From an uncultured Collinsella sp. (GTDB taxonomy: Bacteria; Actinomycetota; Coriobacteriia; Coriobacteriales; Coriobacteriaceae): DNA of 64,000 bases. Location of the stretch: assembly GCA_900541195.1 (NCBI GenBank), contig UQIY01000004.1, positions 1-64,000 on the forward strand, given 5' to 3'. Position 1 is the first letter of the stretch; each line of letters begins with the position of its first letter. The translations under genes were made by a program, and so were the position numbers. Under the pieces are notes generated by a model, which was given only the letters and a program-made list of their open reading frames with translations, was not told the DNA's origin and did not search any database. This document shows, one piece after another, positions 1 through 7,553 of the stretch.

Positions 1-42
1 CCCTAGAGTTCGTCGGCAGCGTCAGATGTGTATAAGAGACAG
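1..42 (+). other. Illumina Nextera adapter and index remnant (artefact)
   Basis: Bases 10-42 match the 33-nt Nextera read-1 adapter exactly; 24-42 is the 19-bp Tn5 mosaic end (AGATGTGTATAAGAGACAG). Bases 2-9 (CCTAGAGT) match, from memory, Nextera XT i5 index S516, and base 1 fits the last base of the P5 primer. Genomic sequence therefore starts at 43. Any reading frame extended into this stretch is artificial. Confidence 0.97.
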
Positions 43-1074
43 GCCGCCGAGACCGTCGCGCCCGCGCCCGAGGCCACTCCCGCAGCCACCGAGGCCGCAT
101 CGGAGTCCAATGACCGCCTGGCCGCCATGATGCGCCGCAGCGCCCGCCGCGAGGAAGCCTACGTGCCCACCTCGCAGCTCCGCCGCTTCACCCTGCCCGA
201 TTCGGCGCCCATCATGCGCCGCGTCATGGGCTTTCTGTCCGACCAGGCCCGCACGCTCATCCATGCCGGCGTGTCGCGCGACCGCATCTGCATTGATCCT
301 GGCCCGGGCTTTGGTAAGTCGGCTAACGAGGACATCGTCATCCAGCGCGAGACTGCCAAGATGGCGTCACTGGGCTATCCGCTCATGTGCGCCGTGTCGC
401 GCAAGCGCTTTGTGGGCGCCGTCTCGGGTGTGACCGAGGCCGCCGAGCGCGATGCCGCTACGTTTGGCGTGTGCCTGGGCGCCATCCAGGCCGGTGCCAA
501 CATCGTGCGCGTGCACGACGCCGCGGGTTTTGCGCAGTTCCTGAACGGTTACTGGGCGGTTGCCAAGCCGCAGCCGCGCCGCGCGTTTGTGGCTGTGGGC
601 TCCAACCTGGGGCATCGCTGCGACAACATCCGCGCTGCACGCGAGATGATCGCCGAGATTCCACTCACCTGCGTGTCCAACTCCTCCAAGATCTACGAGA
701 GCGAGCCTGCCTACGAGACGCGCCAGGACGCGTTTGCCAACGCCGTCATCGAGATCAAGACCGAGCTGGCGCCGTTGGTGCTGCTCGACGAGCTTATGAA
801 GATCGAGGCCGAGCTGGGGCGCGACCGCTCCAAAAAGGCCAAGGCAAACGGCCCGCGCACCATCGACTTGGACCTGCTGTGGATGGACGGCGAGACCCAC
901 GGCGGCAAGAAGCTGCGTCTGCCGCATCCGCTGATCGGCGAGCGCGACTTTGTGCTGGTGCCGCTCGAGGACCTGATGCACGACCCGGCGCGGTTCTTCC
1001 GCTACAACGGCGTCGAGGTCAAGGAGCCCGAGGACCGCGTGGGCCATATCGTGGGCGAATTGGGGCGCATGTAG
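43..1074 (+). CDS. Bifunctional dihydropteroate synthase / HPPK fusion, 5' truncated
   Basis: This is the 3' part (343 residues) of a folate-biosynthesis fusion. The first half is the C-terminal part of dihydropteroate synthase (FolP, joins pABA to the pterin pyrophosphate): DPGPGFGK, SRKRFVG and the closing IVRVHD are visible. The second half is 6-hydroxymethyl-dihydropterin pyrophosphokinase (FolK), with FVAVGSNLG near the start and GPRTIDLDLL. The enzymes catalyse successive steps, in the order FolK then FolP, so the fusion order is opposite to the reaction order. An Ala/Pro/Glu-rich stretch at the beginning is unusual for FolP and may be a lineage-specific insertion. The truncation is caused by adapter sequence at 1-42. 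The next gene starts directly after the stop codon. Confidence 0.9.
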   Translation, partial: AAETVAPAPEATPAATEAASESNDRLAAMMRRSARREEAYVPTSQLRRFTLPDSAPIMRRVMGFLSDQARTLIHAGVSRDRICIDPGPGFGKSANEDIVIQRETAKMASLGYPLMCAVSRKRFVGAVSGVTEAAERDAATFGVCLGAIQAGANIVRVHDAAGFAQFLNGYWAVAKPQPRRAFVAVGSNLGHRCDNIRAAREMIAEIPLTCVSNSSKIYESEPAYETRQDAFANAVIEIKTELAPLVLLDELMKIEAELGRDRSKKAKANGPRTIDLDLLWMDGETHGGKKLRLPHPLIGERDFVLVPLEDLMHDPARFFRYNGVEVKEPEDRVGHIVGELGRM

Positions 1075-1776
1075 ATGATCGAGATGAATGCTGTTGCCGC
1101 CGGTACCGAGCTCGACGCGGCGCGTGACGCGGGCCGCGAGGGCATGTCCGCGGGCTGGTGTGCTTGGAGCGCGGGCGAGGCGTCGTTGACGTTTTCGCTG
1201 GTCGTGCGCCCCGATGTGAACATGCACGCCTTCCACGGCCTGCCGTTTGTGGCCGCAATGGGCATGATGGACGCGCTCGCGGGCACGGCCGCAACGCCGG
1301 GCCTGGGGCTTGCCGGCAAAGTGGGCATCCAGTGGCCGAGCGACATCGTGTGCGGCGCGCCTGCGTTTGAGACGTCGCTCGCGCGCGTCGCCGTCAACGG
1401 CGGTGCCGGTGCCGCGGGCATGTTCGGTGCTGTGACGGTGGATATTGAGCGTTCGGCGTTGAGCGAACTCGGTGTAGATGTGGCCGACGAAGCGCTGGTC
1501 GAGGCATTGGCCGCGGCGGTGCTCGCTCGCGTTGGCGTCTGGGCGGTTGCCGCCAACACGCCACAGGGCGCTGCCGGCCCGCTGGCCCCGGTGCTGGGTG
1601 AGTACTTCGATATGGTGCCGCTGCTGGGTCGTCAGGTCGCGGCGGTGTCGCCCAACGGCCTGCCGCTCGCGGTCGGCGTGTTTGCGGGCCTGGACATCTG
1701 GGGCCGCGCGACCATTAAGACCGACGCCGGCGAGCAAGAGTTTCCGCCCGAGGCCGTGCGCATTCGCGGGCTGTAA
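1075..1776 (+). CDS. Degenerate biotin--protein ligase-like (BPL/LplA fold) protein
   Basis: This 233-residue protein follows the folP-folK stop codon with no gap, so it is probably translationally coupled. IQWPSDIV near residue 85 matches the KWPND(I/V) motif of biotin protein ligases, and the preceding LTFSLVVRP plus a helix fits the strand-helix pattern of that fold. The GRGRxGR nucleotide loop and the catalytic lysine of the K-(L/A)-(A/C)-G-I-L motif are not recognisable. There is no N-terminal HTH as in BirA. It may be a biotin or lipoate ligase paralogue with an altered function, or a non-catalytic member. The family call rests on one motif and the length, so I hold it loosely. Confidence 0.5.
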   Translation: MIEMNAVAAGTELDAARDAGREGMSAGWCAWSAGEASLTFSLVVRPDVNMHAFHGLPFVAAMGMMDALAGTAATPGLGLAGKVGIQWPSDIVCGAPAFETSLARVAVNGGAGAAGMFGAVTVDIERSALSELGVDVADEALVEALAAAVLARVGVWAVAANTPQGAAGPLAPVLGEYFDMVPLLGRQVAAVSPNGLPLAVGVFAGLDIWGRATIKTDAGEQEFPPEAVRIRGL

Positions 1777-1815
1777 CGCGAGACGCCCGCGCTCAAAGAT
1801 AACGATGACAACAGA

Positions 1816-1850
1816 AGCTCTCCTCGGCTTGCACCGGGGAGGGCTTTTGC
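1816..1850 (+). terminator. Rho-independent terminator after the folate/BPL-like operon
   Basis: A 12-bp stem (1816-1827 with 1834-1845, two G-U pairs) closes a 6-nt loop and is followed by TTT. It lies 40 bp after the BPL-like stop codon. Confidence 0.7.
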
Positions 1851-1873
1851 GTGACTGCAGGGCGGCATCTCGG

Positions 1874-1918
1874 TCCTATTCCTCAAAATTGAAAAAATTT
1901 CGTTTTTGAGGAATAGGA
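1874..1918. repeat. Hairpin repeat, copy 1 (CTATTCCTCAAAA family)
   Basis: A perfect 15-bp inverted repeat (1874-1888 with 1904-1918) surrounds an A/T-rich 15-nt centre. The core CTATTCCTCAAAATTGAAAA recurs in copy 2 at 1961. It sits between two convergent operons. Confidence 0.85.
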
Positions 1919-1960
1919 AACATGCACGATATCGCTGTGCTGGGCGTATTCGAGGAGTCT

Positions 1961-2001
1961 CTATTCCTCAAAATTGAAAATTGTTCAGTTTTGAGGAATA
2001 G
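1961..2001. repeat. Hairpin repeat, copy 2 (CTATTCCTCAAAA family)
   Basis: A perfect 13-bp inverted repeat (1961-1973 with 1989-2001) shares its arm and first loop bases with copy 1. The loop is otherwise different. It could act as a bidirectional transcription end for coaX on the minus strand. Confidence 0.85.
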
Positions 2002-2059
2002 GCTTGGCGAACGTTTGCGGGGGCTGGGGCATTGGACGTGCTCGACTTATGCCCCTGTC

Positions 2060-2833
2060 TTACCCCAGCTCCTGCATGCGGCGGTAGATTTCGCAGATGC
2101 CCTTGATGGTGAGCTGCCCGTCGACCACGTCGAAGGCATCGGTCGAATCGGCGACGATGCCGGCGAGACCGCCCGTGGCGATAACGGTGGCATCCTCGCG
2201 GCCCAGCTCGCGCTTCATGCGCGCGACCAGGCCCTCGGCCATGGCGGCAGCGCCCACCACGGCGCCGACCTTGATGCACTCCTCGGTATCGCGGCCGATG
2301 GCGTGCTCGGGCGCCTCGAGCGGCACGCTAGCGAGCTTGGCGGCACGTGCGGCAAGCGCGTCCATGGAGATGCGGATACCCGGCGCGATCGCTCCGCCAA
2401 TGTAATAACCGTCCTCATCGATGACGTCGATATTGGTCGCGGTGCCAAAGTCCACCACGATCGCCGGCGCGCCGTAGAAAGTTTCGGCCGCAACGGCGTT
2501 GGCGACGCGGTCGGCACCCACGGCCTGGGGGCGCGCCGCGCGCAGCTTGGTCACCGCGGCCGTCTGCGGCCCGATGACGATGGCATCCGCGGCAATGCGG
2601 TCGGCCACGGCGTGCCACTCGCGCGAGAGCTGCGGCACCACGCCGGCAAAGGCGATCGCGTCGACCGCATCGAGCGAAAGGCCGTACATCTTAAAGAAAC
2701 CCATCAGGCGCACGTGGATCTCGTCGGCGGTATAGGAGCGGTCGGTGGGCATACGCCACGACTGCACCAGCTCGTCCCCGTCAAACAGGCCCATGGCCGT
2801 CTGCGTGTTTCCCATATCGATAGCGAGCAGCAT
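2060..2833 (-). CDS. coaX: Type III pantothenate kinase
   Basis: This 257-residue cytosolic enzyme phosphorylates pantothenate in the first step of coenzyme A synthesis. The N-terminal phosphate loop IDMGNTQTAMG, the mid-protein GADRVANAVAA and FGTATNIDVID, and GGAIAPGI are the ASKHA-fold motifs of CoaX. Length is normal for the family. The start is set by ATG at 2833, preceded by GGGAG at a spacing of five bases. A reading frame continues upstream to 3292, but it lacks the motifs and crosses the promoter region, so I exclude it. On the minus strand TACAAT at 2870-2875 is a possible -10 element. The gene is convergent with the folate operon and divergent from the PP2C-like gene. Confidence 0.95.
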   Translation of the reverse strand: MLLAIDMGNTQTAMGLFDGDELVQSWRMPTDRSYTADEIHVRLMGFFKMYGLSLDAVDAIAFAGVVPQLSREWHAVADRIAADAIVIGPQTAAVTKLRAARPQAVGADRVANAVAAETFYGAPAIVVDFGTATNIDVIDEDGYYIGGAIAPGIRISMDALAARAAKLASVPLEAPEHAIGRDTEECIKVGAVVGAAAMAEGLVARMKRELGREDATVIATGGLAGIVADSTDAFDVVDGQLTIKGICEIYRRMQELG

Positions 2834-3087
2834 GTCTACTCCCGGTGTCGGCGTAAAAGGACGCGCACCATTGTATACGTGCCGTCGGCGCTGCTGTACC
2901 GCGATTCGTTTGCGTGGGCGTTTCGGCCCCGTGTTCAGCTGAACCGCGTGCGACCGAAACGCCCGTGTTGCTGCCAGACTGTCGGCGACAAAGCGGGCGG
3001 TCCAAGCCCGCGGAAGCAGCCCTGGACGCGGTGCCGGACGGACCAGAGCCCGCCGCGCCCAGCCGGTGTGGACGATAAGGAGCAGAG

Positions 3088-4275
3088 ATGTTGATTCACT
3101 ACGAGGCGAGCGTAGCAGGTGCCAGGCATGAGTTGCAGGGGTGCGGAAATCGGGAGCATTGCTGCGTGCAGGTGGTCGAGCCGCCCCGCGCGTTCGGCGC
3201 GGCGGGGGATGGTGGTCCGGACGGCGGAGGCTCGGTGATCGACGCGGCGCCTCGCCAGGCGATCGTCGCCGCCGTCGCGGGCGGTATGCCATCCATGATT
3301 TTGAGCGACGAAGGTGCCCACCTTGCCAGCGAAGCTGCCGTCGATGCGGCGACCGAAGCGTATCGTCGGGGCGAGCTCGTGCCGGGTGATGCCTCTGCCC
3401 TTAAGGGCGTGTTTGAGCGTGCGCTTCGTGCGGTCGCAGACGTGGCCGTCGATCAGCCCGCTGCCGATATCACTTCGTTTGCCTGCACGCTATGCCTGGT
3501 AGTATGGGATGGCGTGCGCGTTTGGTATGGCAATGCCGGTGATTCCGGTGCGATTGCCGTGGACTTCTTGGGTGATCCGTTTGCCCTGACGCATATGCAT
3601 TGCGGGCCGCTGTCGAGCCGGCCGTTCCCGCTGCACGATTCCTATCACTGGGAGTTTGGCTATCGCACGAGCGCCGAAAGCGTGCTTGTAGCCACAGGTG
3701 GCATGCTTGGGCAGTTTGCCGAGTGGGCGCCCGGCTCTTACGGTGCGCCGAAGGCGTATGACCGCGAGCTCATTGGCCTGCTCACGAATCGGAATATCGA
3801 TGTGGGCGATTTGCCGTTGATGAATGTCGCTGCAGCTAAATATCTGAACGAGTTTCCCGCGACCCGCGTGGACGGCGATAAGACGGTGGTGGCGATGATC
3901 AACAGCGAGAAGCCTTCGGTGACAGATTTTATTTGCGCCACGGCGAAAGACGTGACGGCTGAGCGTCTTGCTGCGGCGGGCGCATCCTTTGCGGACGAGG
4001 ATGACGATCGAAAGGTCTTGCTGCCGTGGAACGACGAGCTGCGCATGCGCGCCGGCGATGTGGCGAATGACGTGGGCGGCGACTTCACTGTAGAGCTTGA
4101 GTATCAGCTCATGTGCGGCATGTCGCTCGACCGCGCGTTTGAGCTGGCGGCTGCTGCTGCCCGCGAGCGCGCCGAGAGGTATCGCGTGTTTGAGGACTGC
4201 GTAGCCGATGGGCCCGAAGGCTGCAACGCTGCCGTTTTGGCCGACGACGAGGTGTCGTTTGACGAGATGGCCTAG
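3088..4275 (+). CDS. PP2C-like protein phosphatase domain protein
   Basis: This 395-residue protein shows a PP2C-type metal-dependent Ser/Thr phosphatase pattern: YGNAGDSGAIAV near residue 150 corresponds to the GDSR(A/V) metal-binding motif and GDKTVVAMI near residue 270 to the GxDNxT strand. The usual early HxGxxRxxNED motif is hard to place, although the N-terminus is in the right position. Metal ligation may therefore be altered. A C-terminal region of about 120 residues beyond the core is mostly helical and acidic. No membrane segment is visible. AAGGAG sits five bases before the ATG. No kinase or FHA gene is adjacent, so its target is unknown. Confidence 0.6.
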   Translation: MLIHYEASVAGARHELQGCGNREHCCVQVVEPPRAFGAAGDGGPDGGGSVIDAAPRQAIVAAVAGGMPSMILSDEGAHLASEAAVDAATEAYRRGELVPGDASALKGVFERALRAVADVAVDQPAADITSFACTLCLVVWDGVRVWYGNAGDSGAIAVDFLGDPFALTHMHCGPLSSRPFPLHDSYHWEFGYRTSAESVLVATGGMLGQFAEWAPGSYGAPKAYDRELIGLLTNRNIDVGDLPLMNVAAAKYLNEFPATRVDGDKTVVAMINSEKPSVTDFICATAKDVTAERLAAAGASFADEDDDRKVLLPWNDELRMRAGDVANDVGGDFTVELEYQLMCGMSLDRAFELAAAAARERAERYRVFEDCVADGPEGCNAAVLADDEVSFDEMA

Positions 4276-4350
4276 GAACGTTGTGGGCCCTGGACTCTTC
4301 GCGCCGGGGGTGTTCAAGATATGAAGGAATTATGCTCTACGAGATTTTCC

Positions 4351-4379
4351 TTGCCGTTTACCGAACTCCCGCGTAATAT
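4351..4379 (+). promoter_or_regulatory. Sigma-70-type promoter of the initiator tRNA
   Basis: TTGCCG (4351-4356) and TAATAT (4374-4379) are separated by 17 bp, which predicts a start near 4386, about 25 bp before the tRNA. Confidence 0.6.
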
Positions 4380-4410
4380 TCTTTCTTGCGCACATGAGGC
4401 GCCCAGACAT

Positions 4411-4487
4411 TGCGGGGTGGAGCAGTCTGGTAGCTCGCCGGGCTCATAACCCGGAGGTCGTAGGTTCAAATCCTGCCCCCGCGACCA
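4411..4487 (+). tRNA. Initiator tRNA-fMet (CAT)
   Basis: This 77-nt tRNA has anticodon CAT at 4445-4447 and an encoded CCA end. The anticodon stem ends in three consecutive G-C pairs (GGG/CCC), the hallmark of initiator tRNA. The T arm is GTAGG/CCTGC with a TTCAAAT loop. Position 1 pairs with 72 as U-G, a weak end pair in keeping with the unpaired 1-72 end that formylase recognises in initiators. Confidence 0.96.
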
Positions 4488-4497
4488 AGAACTTGCA

Positions 4498-4526
4498 GCT
4501 CGTCGGCCTAGCCGGCGAGCTTTTTT
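4498..4526 (+). terminator. Terminator of the initiator tRNA
   Basis: A 10-bp stem (4498-4507 with 4511-4520, one G-U pair), a 3-nt loop and six T residues follow the tRNA by 10 bp. Confidence 0.9.
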
Positions 4527-4581
4527 GTTATCCCGGAATCGTATTTTCGGTTCAATTCTCAGCCTCTCAAACAAAATCTCG

Positions 4582-5027
4582 ATCTGTAACATCTGGACCC
4601 GATTTGGGCGGCTAGGTGTTACAGATCGAGATGTTTCGGCAGGACGATCCTTGTTTGTCTAAATCTGTAACACGAGGGACGGATTTTGCCGAGTTGTTGT
4701 TACAGATTGAGATTTTCTAGCAGGCGGGTTTGGTTTGTCTTGATCTGTAACACCTGGGGTCGTTTTTGGCCGATGGATGTTACAGATCGAGACATTTTGT
4801 TGGGACGGTTCCCGTTGTCCCGATCTGTAACAGGTAGGGGCCAAAAGTGGGCCTAGATGTTACAGATTGAGATGTTTGGTCGGACCGAATTTGTTCGTCT
4901 CGATTTGTAACATCTAGGGTCGTTTTTGGTCTGTAAGTGTTACAGATCGAGATTTTCCGACGGACCGCTCCCGTTTGTCTTGATCTGTAACAGCAAGACC
5001 CGGTTTTGCCGAGTAACTGTTACAGAT
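4582..5027. repeat. Six-unit, 80-bp-period palindromic tandem array
   Basis: Six units begin with ATCTGTAACA (fifth copy ATTTGTAACA) at 4582, 4663, 4743, 4823, 4903 and 4983, a period of 81 then exactly 80 bp. Each has the inverted partner TGTTACAGAT starting 35 bp later (4617, 4698, 4778, 4858, 4938, 5018). Each unit is thus a 45-bp inverted repeat followed by about 35 bp. The arms are nearly invariant. The interiors are loosely conserved and so are the linkers, which often carry CGGACCG or TTTGTCT. The array has no coding potential I would trust and sits between the tRNA terminator and the reductase gene. From 5028 to 5174 I see nothing except the ribosome binding site of the next gene. Confidence 0.95.
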
Positions 5028-5174
5028 TGAGACGAACCGACGGGCCGTCCCGCCCCATCCACCTGCCGTCACCTGATATTCGCCGATTTTCGTTGTGCCG
5101 CCGTGCTCTCATGCCATATCCTCTAGACAACTACGCGGCACCATCGCCGCCGCGCCTACAAGAGAGGAATATTC

Positions 5175-7205
5175 ATGACCGCACCTGCATCCAAACTGCT
5201 TCAGCCCATTACGGTTGGCCCCCTTGAGCTCAAGAACCGCATTATGTTCCCGCCGCTGACCACCGGCTACGAGGAGCGCGACGGCTCCATTGGCGAGCGC
5301 AGCCTGGCTTTTTACGAGCGCTTGGCCCGTGGCGGCGTGAGCTACATCGTCATCGGCGACGTCGCTCCCGTCATGACCGCAAGCCCCACGCCCAAGCTGG
5401 CAACCGACGCCCAGATCCCCACGTTTAAGGCGCTGGCCGACGCCGTCCACAAGCACGGCGCCAAGGTTGCGCTGCAGCTGTTCCACCCCGAGTACGACGT
5501 GCCCGGCGTCGGCCGCATGGTCATGGGCTCCATGGCTGCTGCCAAGGCCGCGCAGGAGGCCAAGGCCGCCGGCGACGAGGAGACCTTTGCCGCCAAAATG
5601 GCCGAGTCCAACGAGATCCGCAAGCAGGCATATGCCAAGCTGCACCACGACATGCAGCACTTTGTGAACGAGGCGAGCGTAGAGCAGCTCACCCAGATCA
5701 AGGAGGCCATCGCCGCCTCGGCCGCTCGCGCGCAGCAGGCCGGCATCGACGCCATCGAGGTCCACGGCGACCGCCTGGTGGGTTCGCTGTGCTCGGCCAT
5801 CCTCAACCAGCGCACCGACGAGTACGGCGGCTCGTTCGAGAACCGCGTCCGCTATGCGCTGGAGGTCGTCGCTGCCATTAAGGAGGCCGCGCCGCAGCTG
5901 ATGGTGGAGTACAAGCTCCCTGTGATCATGGAGAACCCCGACGGCACGCCGCGCGGCAAGGGCGGCCTGCAGCCCGACGAGGCCTGCGAATTTGCCAAGC
6001 TGCTCGAGGGTGCGGGCATCGACATGATCCAGGTTGCACAGGCAAATCACACCGGCAACATGGGCGACACCATTCCGCCCATGGGCGCCATGCCCTACAA
6101 CTGGACGCTACCCGTGGCCGAGCGCGTCAAGGCCCTGGTCTCCGTGCCGGTGGCAACCGTCGGCCGCGTGGTCTCGGTCGAGGCCGGCGAGAAGATTCTG
6201 GAAGACGGCGCGGCCGACATCGTCGCCTATGGCCGCTCGCTCATGTGCGACCCCGACATTGCGCTGAAGGCCGCCACGGGCGAGCCCATTCGCGAGTGCC
6301 TCAACTGCAATAAGGGCTGTGTCGACGCGATTCAAAACCGCAAGTACATCTCGTGCGTGCTTAATGCCGAGAACGGCGACGAGGCGACCATCGCCATCAA
6401 GCCGGGCGAGGGCGACAAGAAGATCGCCGTGGTGGGCGGCGGTATTGCCGGCCTGGAGGCCGCGCGCGTGGCGGCCAAGCGCGGCTACGACGTGACCGTC
6501 TACGAGGCGAGCGATCATCTGGGCGGCCAGATTGTGCTGGCGGCCGCGCCTCCGCGCAAGGACGAGATCATGCGCTCGGTCGAGTATTACGAGATGATTC
6601 TGCCCGGCCTGGGCGTGAAGGTTGAGCTCAACCATGCCGCTACCGCCGAGGACCTCAACGCCGCCGACGCCGCGATTGTGGCCGTGGGCGCGCACGACGT
6701 GGTCATTCCCGTTCCGGGTGCCGATTCGGACAAGGTCGTCTCGAGCTGGGACGTGCTGGCCGGCAAGGTGGAGCTTACGGGCCGCGTCGCCGTCATTGGC
6801 GGCGGCCTGGTGGGCACCGAGACTGCCGAGTACCTGCTGCAGCACGGCTGCGAGGTGGCGATCGTGGAGATGCTCGACAAGATTGCCGCGGGCGAGTCCG
6901 AGACCATTCTGCCGCTGATTATGAGCGACTTTGCCGAGCATAACGTGGAGCAGCACGTGAAGACCCGCCTGACCGCCATTACTGATGAGGGCGTGGAGGC
7001 CATTCGCACCACCGAGGACGGCGCCGAGGAGCCGGTGAAGATCGTCTGCGATTACGTGGTGATGGCCGTGGGCTCCAAGGCCAACGCGTTTGACCTGGAC
7101 GGCGTGACGGTACCCGTGACCTACGTGGGCGACTGCTCGGGCGAGCGTACCGCCGACATCGCGAGCGCTATCCGCACGGCATATCACGCGGCTAACGAGC
7201 TGTAG
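5175..7205 (+). CDS. Old-yellow-enzyme-type FMN/FAD/4Fe-4S reductase (2,4-dienoyl-CoA reductase family)
   Basis: This 676-residue protein has the two-part build of 2,4-dienoyl-CoA reductase and related NADH:flavin oxidoreductases. Residues 1-360 form an FMN-binding barrel (LKNRIMFPPL, RTDEYGGSFENR, GRSLMCDPD). C-x2-C-x3-C followed by a fourth Cys (CLNCNKGC near residue 375) ligates a 4Fe-4S cluster. The C-terminal half holds two dinucleotide-binding folds, VVGGGIAGLEAA for FAD and VIGGGLVGTETAE for NAD(P)H. The active-site strand reads EVHGDRLVGSL where the family normally has HGAHGYL, so the usual second His and catalytic Tyr are not there. An extra helical stretch at about 115-175 precedes it. 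The substrate is probably not a simple dienoyl-CoA. It is a single-gene unit with GAGAGGA before the ATG and a terminator after. Confidence 0.85.
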   Translation: MTAPASKLLQPITVGPLELKNRIMFPPLTTGYEERDGSIGERSLAFYERLARGGVSYIVIGDVAPVMTASPTPKLATDAQIPTFKALADAVHKHGAKVALQLFHPEYDVPGVGRMVMGSMAAAKAAQEAKAAGDEETFAAKMAESNEIRKQAYAKLHHDMQHFVNEASVEQLTQIKEAIAASAARAQQAGIDAIEVHGDRLVGSLCSAILNQRTDEYGGSFENRVRYALEVVAAIKEAAPQLMVEYKLPVIMENPDGTPRGKGGLQPDEACEFAKLLEGAGIDMIQVAQANHTGNMGDTIPPMGAMPYNWTLPVAERVKALVSVPVATVGRVVSVEAGEKILEDGAADIVAYGRSLMCDPDIALKAATGEPIRECLNCNKGCVDAIQNRKYISCVLNAENGDEATIAIKPGEGDKKIAVVGGGIAGLEAARVAAKRGYDVTVYEASDHLGGQIVLAAAPPRKDEIMRSVEYYEMILPGLGVKVELNHAATAEDLNAADAAIVAVGAHDVVIPVPGADSDKVVSSWDVLAGKVELTGRVAVIGGGLVGTETAEYLLQHGCEVAIVEMLDKIAAGESETILPLIMSDFAEHNVEQHVKTRLTAITDEGVEAIRTTEDGAEEPVKIVCDYVVMAVGSKANAFDLDGVTVPVTYVGDCSGERTADIASAIRTAYHAANEL

Positions 7206-7231
7206 TCGAGAAAGCTATCGCGTATTGAGTG

Positions 7232-7267
7232 GGCGGGGAGTGCCGTATCGGTGCTCCCCGCCTTTTT
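7232..7267 (+). terminator. Terminator after the flavin reductase
   Basis: A 9-bp G/C stem (7232-7240 with 7254-7262) is followed by TTTTT. Confidence 0.85.
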
Positions 7268-7299
7268 GTCGATAAGAGGTGCTCTGACCAGCGGGTTCA

Positions 7300-7380
7300 G
7301 AAAATCCGAATCTTGAGCACCCGAAAATCCGAATCCTCAGAACATGAAAATCCGAATCGCTAACACCCGAAAATCCGAAT
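7300..7380. repeat. Four direct repeats of GAAAATCCGAAT at a 23-bp period
   Basis: The 12-mer occurs at 7300, 7323, 7346 and 7369, exactly 23 bp apart, separated by variable 11-mers. It lies upstream of the surface operon. Regular phasing of about two helical turns fits either protein-binding iterons or a short tandem repeat. Confidence 0.9.
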
Positions 7381-7459
7381 TTGGTGCAAGGGGATTGGCG
7401 CAAGTGGTCATGTTTGTTTGCGCCATGTTGGCACGAAGTAACCTGACCCCTTGCACCAA
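7381..7459. repeat. 13-bp perfect inverted repeat with a 53-bp centre
   Basis: TTGGTGCAAGGGG (7381-7393) is the exact reverse complement of 7447-7459. It abuts the 23-bp repeats. The span holds a frame of 71 codons that I do not consider a gene. Confidence 0.8.
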
Positions 7460-7525
7460 GGGTTTGACTTTTAAGACATCATTAAGGCTTGCGTTGTGGA
7501 GCGAACCGCAGGTCAATGCTATTCT

Positions 7526-7553
7526 TTTACCTTATCGTACGGTGTTGTATTCT
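7526..7553 (+). promoter_or_regulatory. Possible promoter of the surface operon
   Basis: TTTACC (7526-7531) and TATTCT (7548-7553), 16 bp apart, each match four of six consensus bases. This would give a leader of about 80 nt. Nothing else recognisable lies between 7460 and 7638. Confidence 0.3.

Noticed and set aside
4582..5027. CRISPR array in the regularly repeated region after the initiator tRNA
   Set aside because: The repeated arms are only 10-15 bp and alternate in orientation, the stretches between are partly conserved instead of unique, and no cas gene is nearby. It is a tandem palindromic array.
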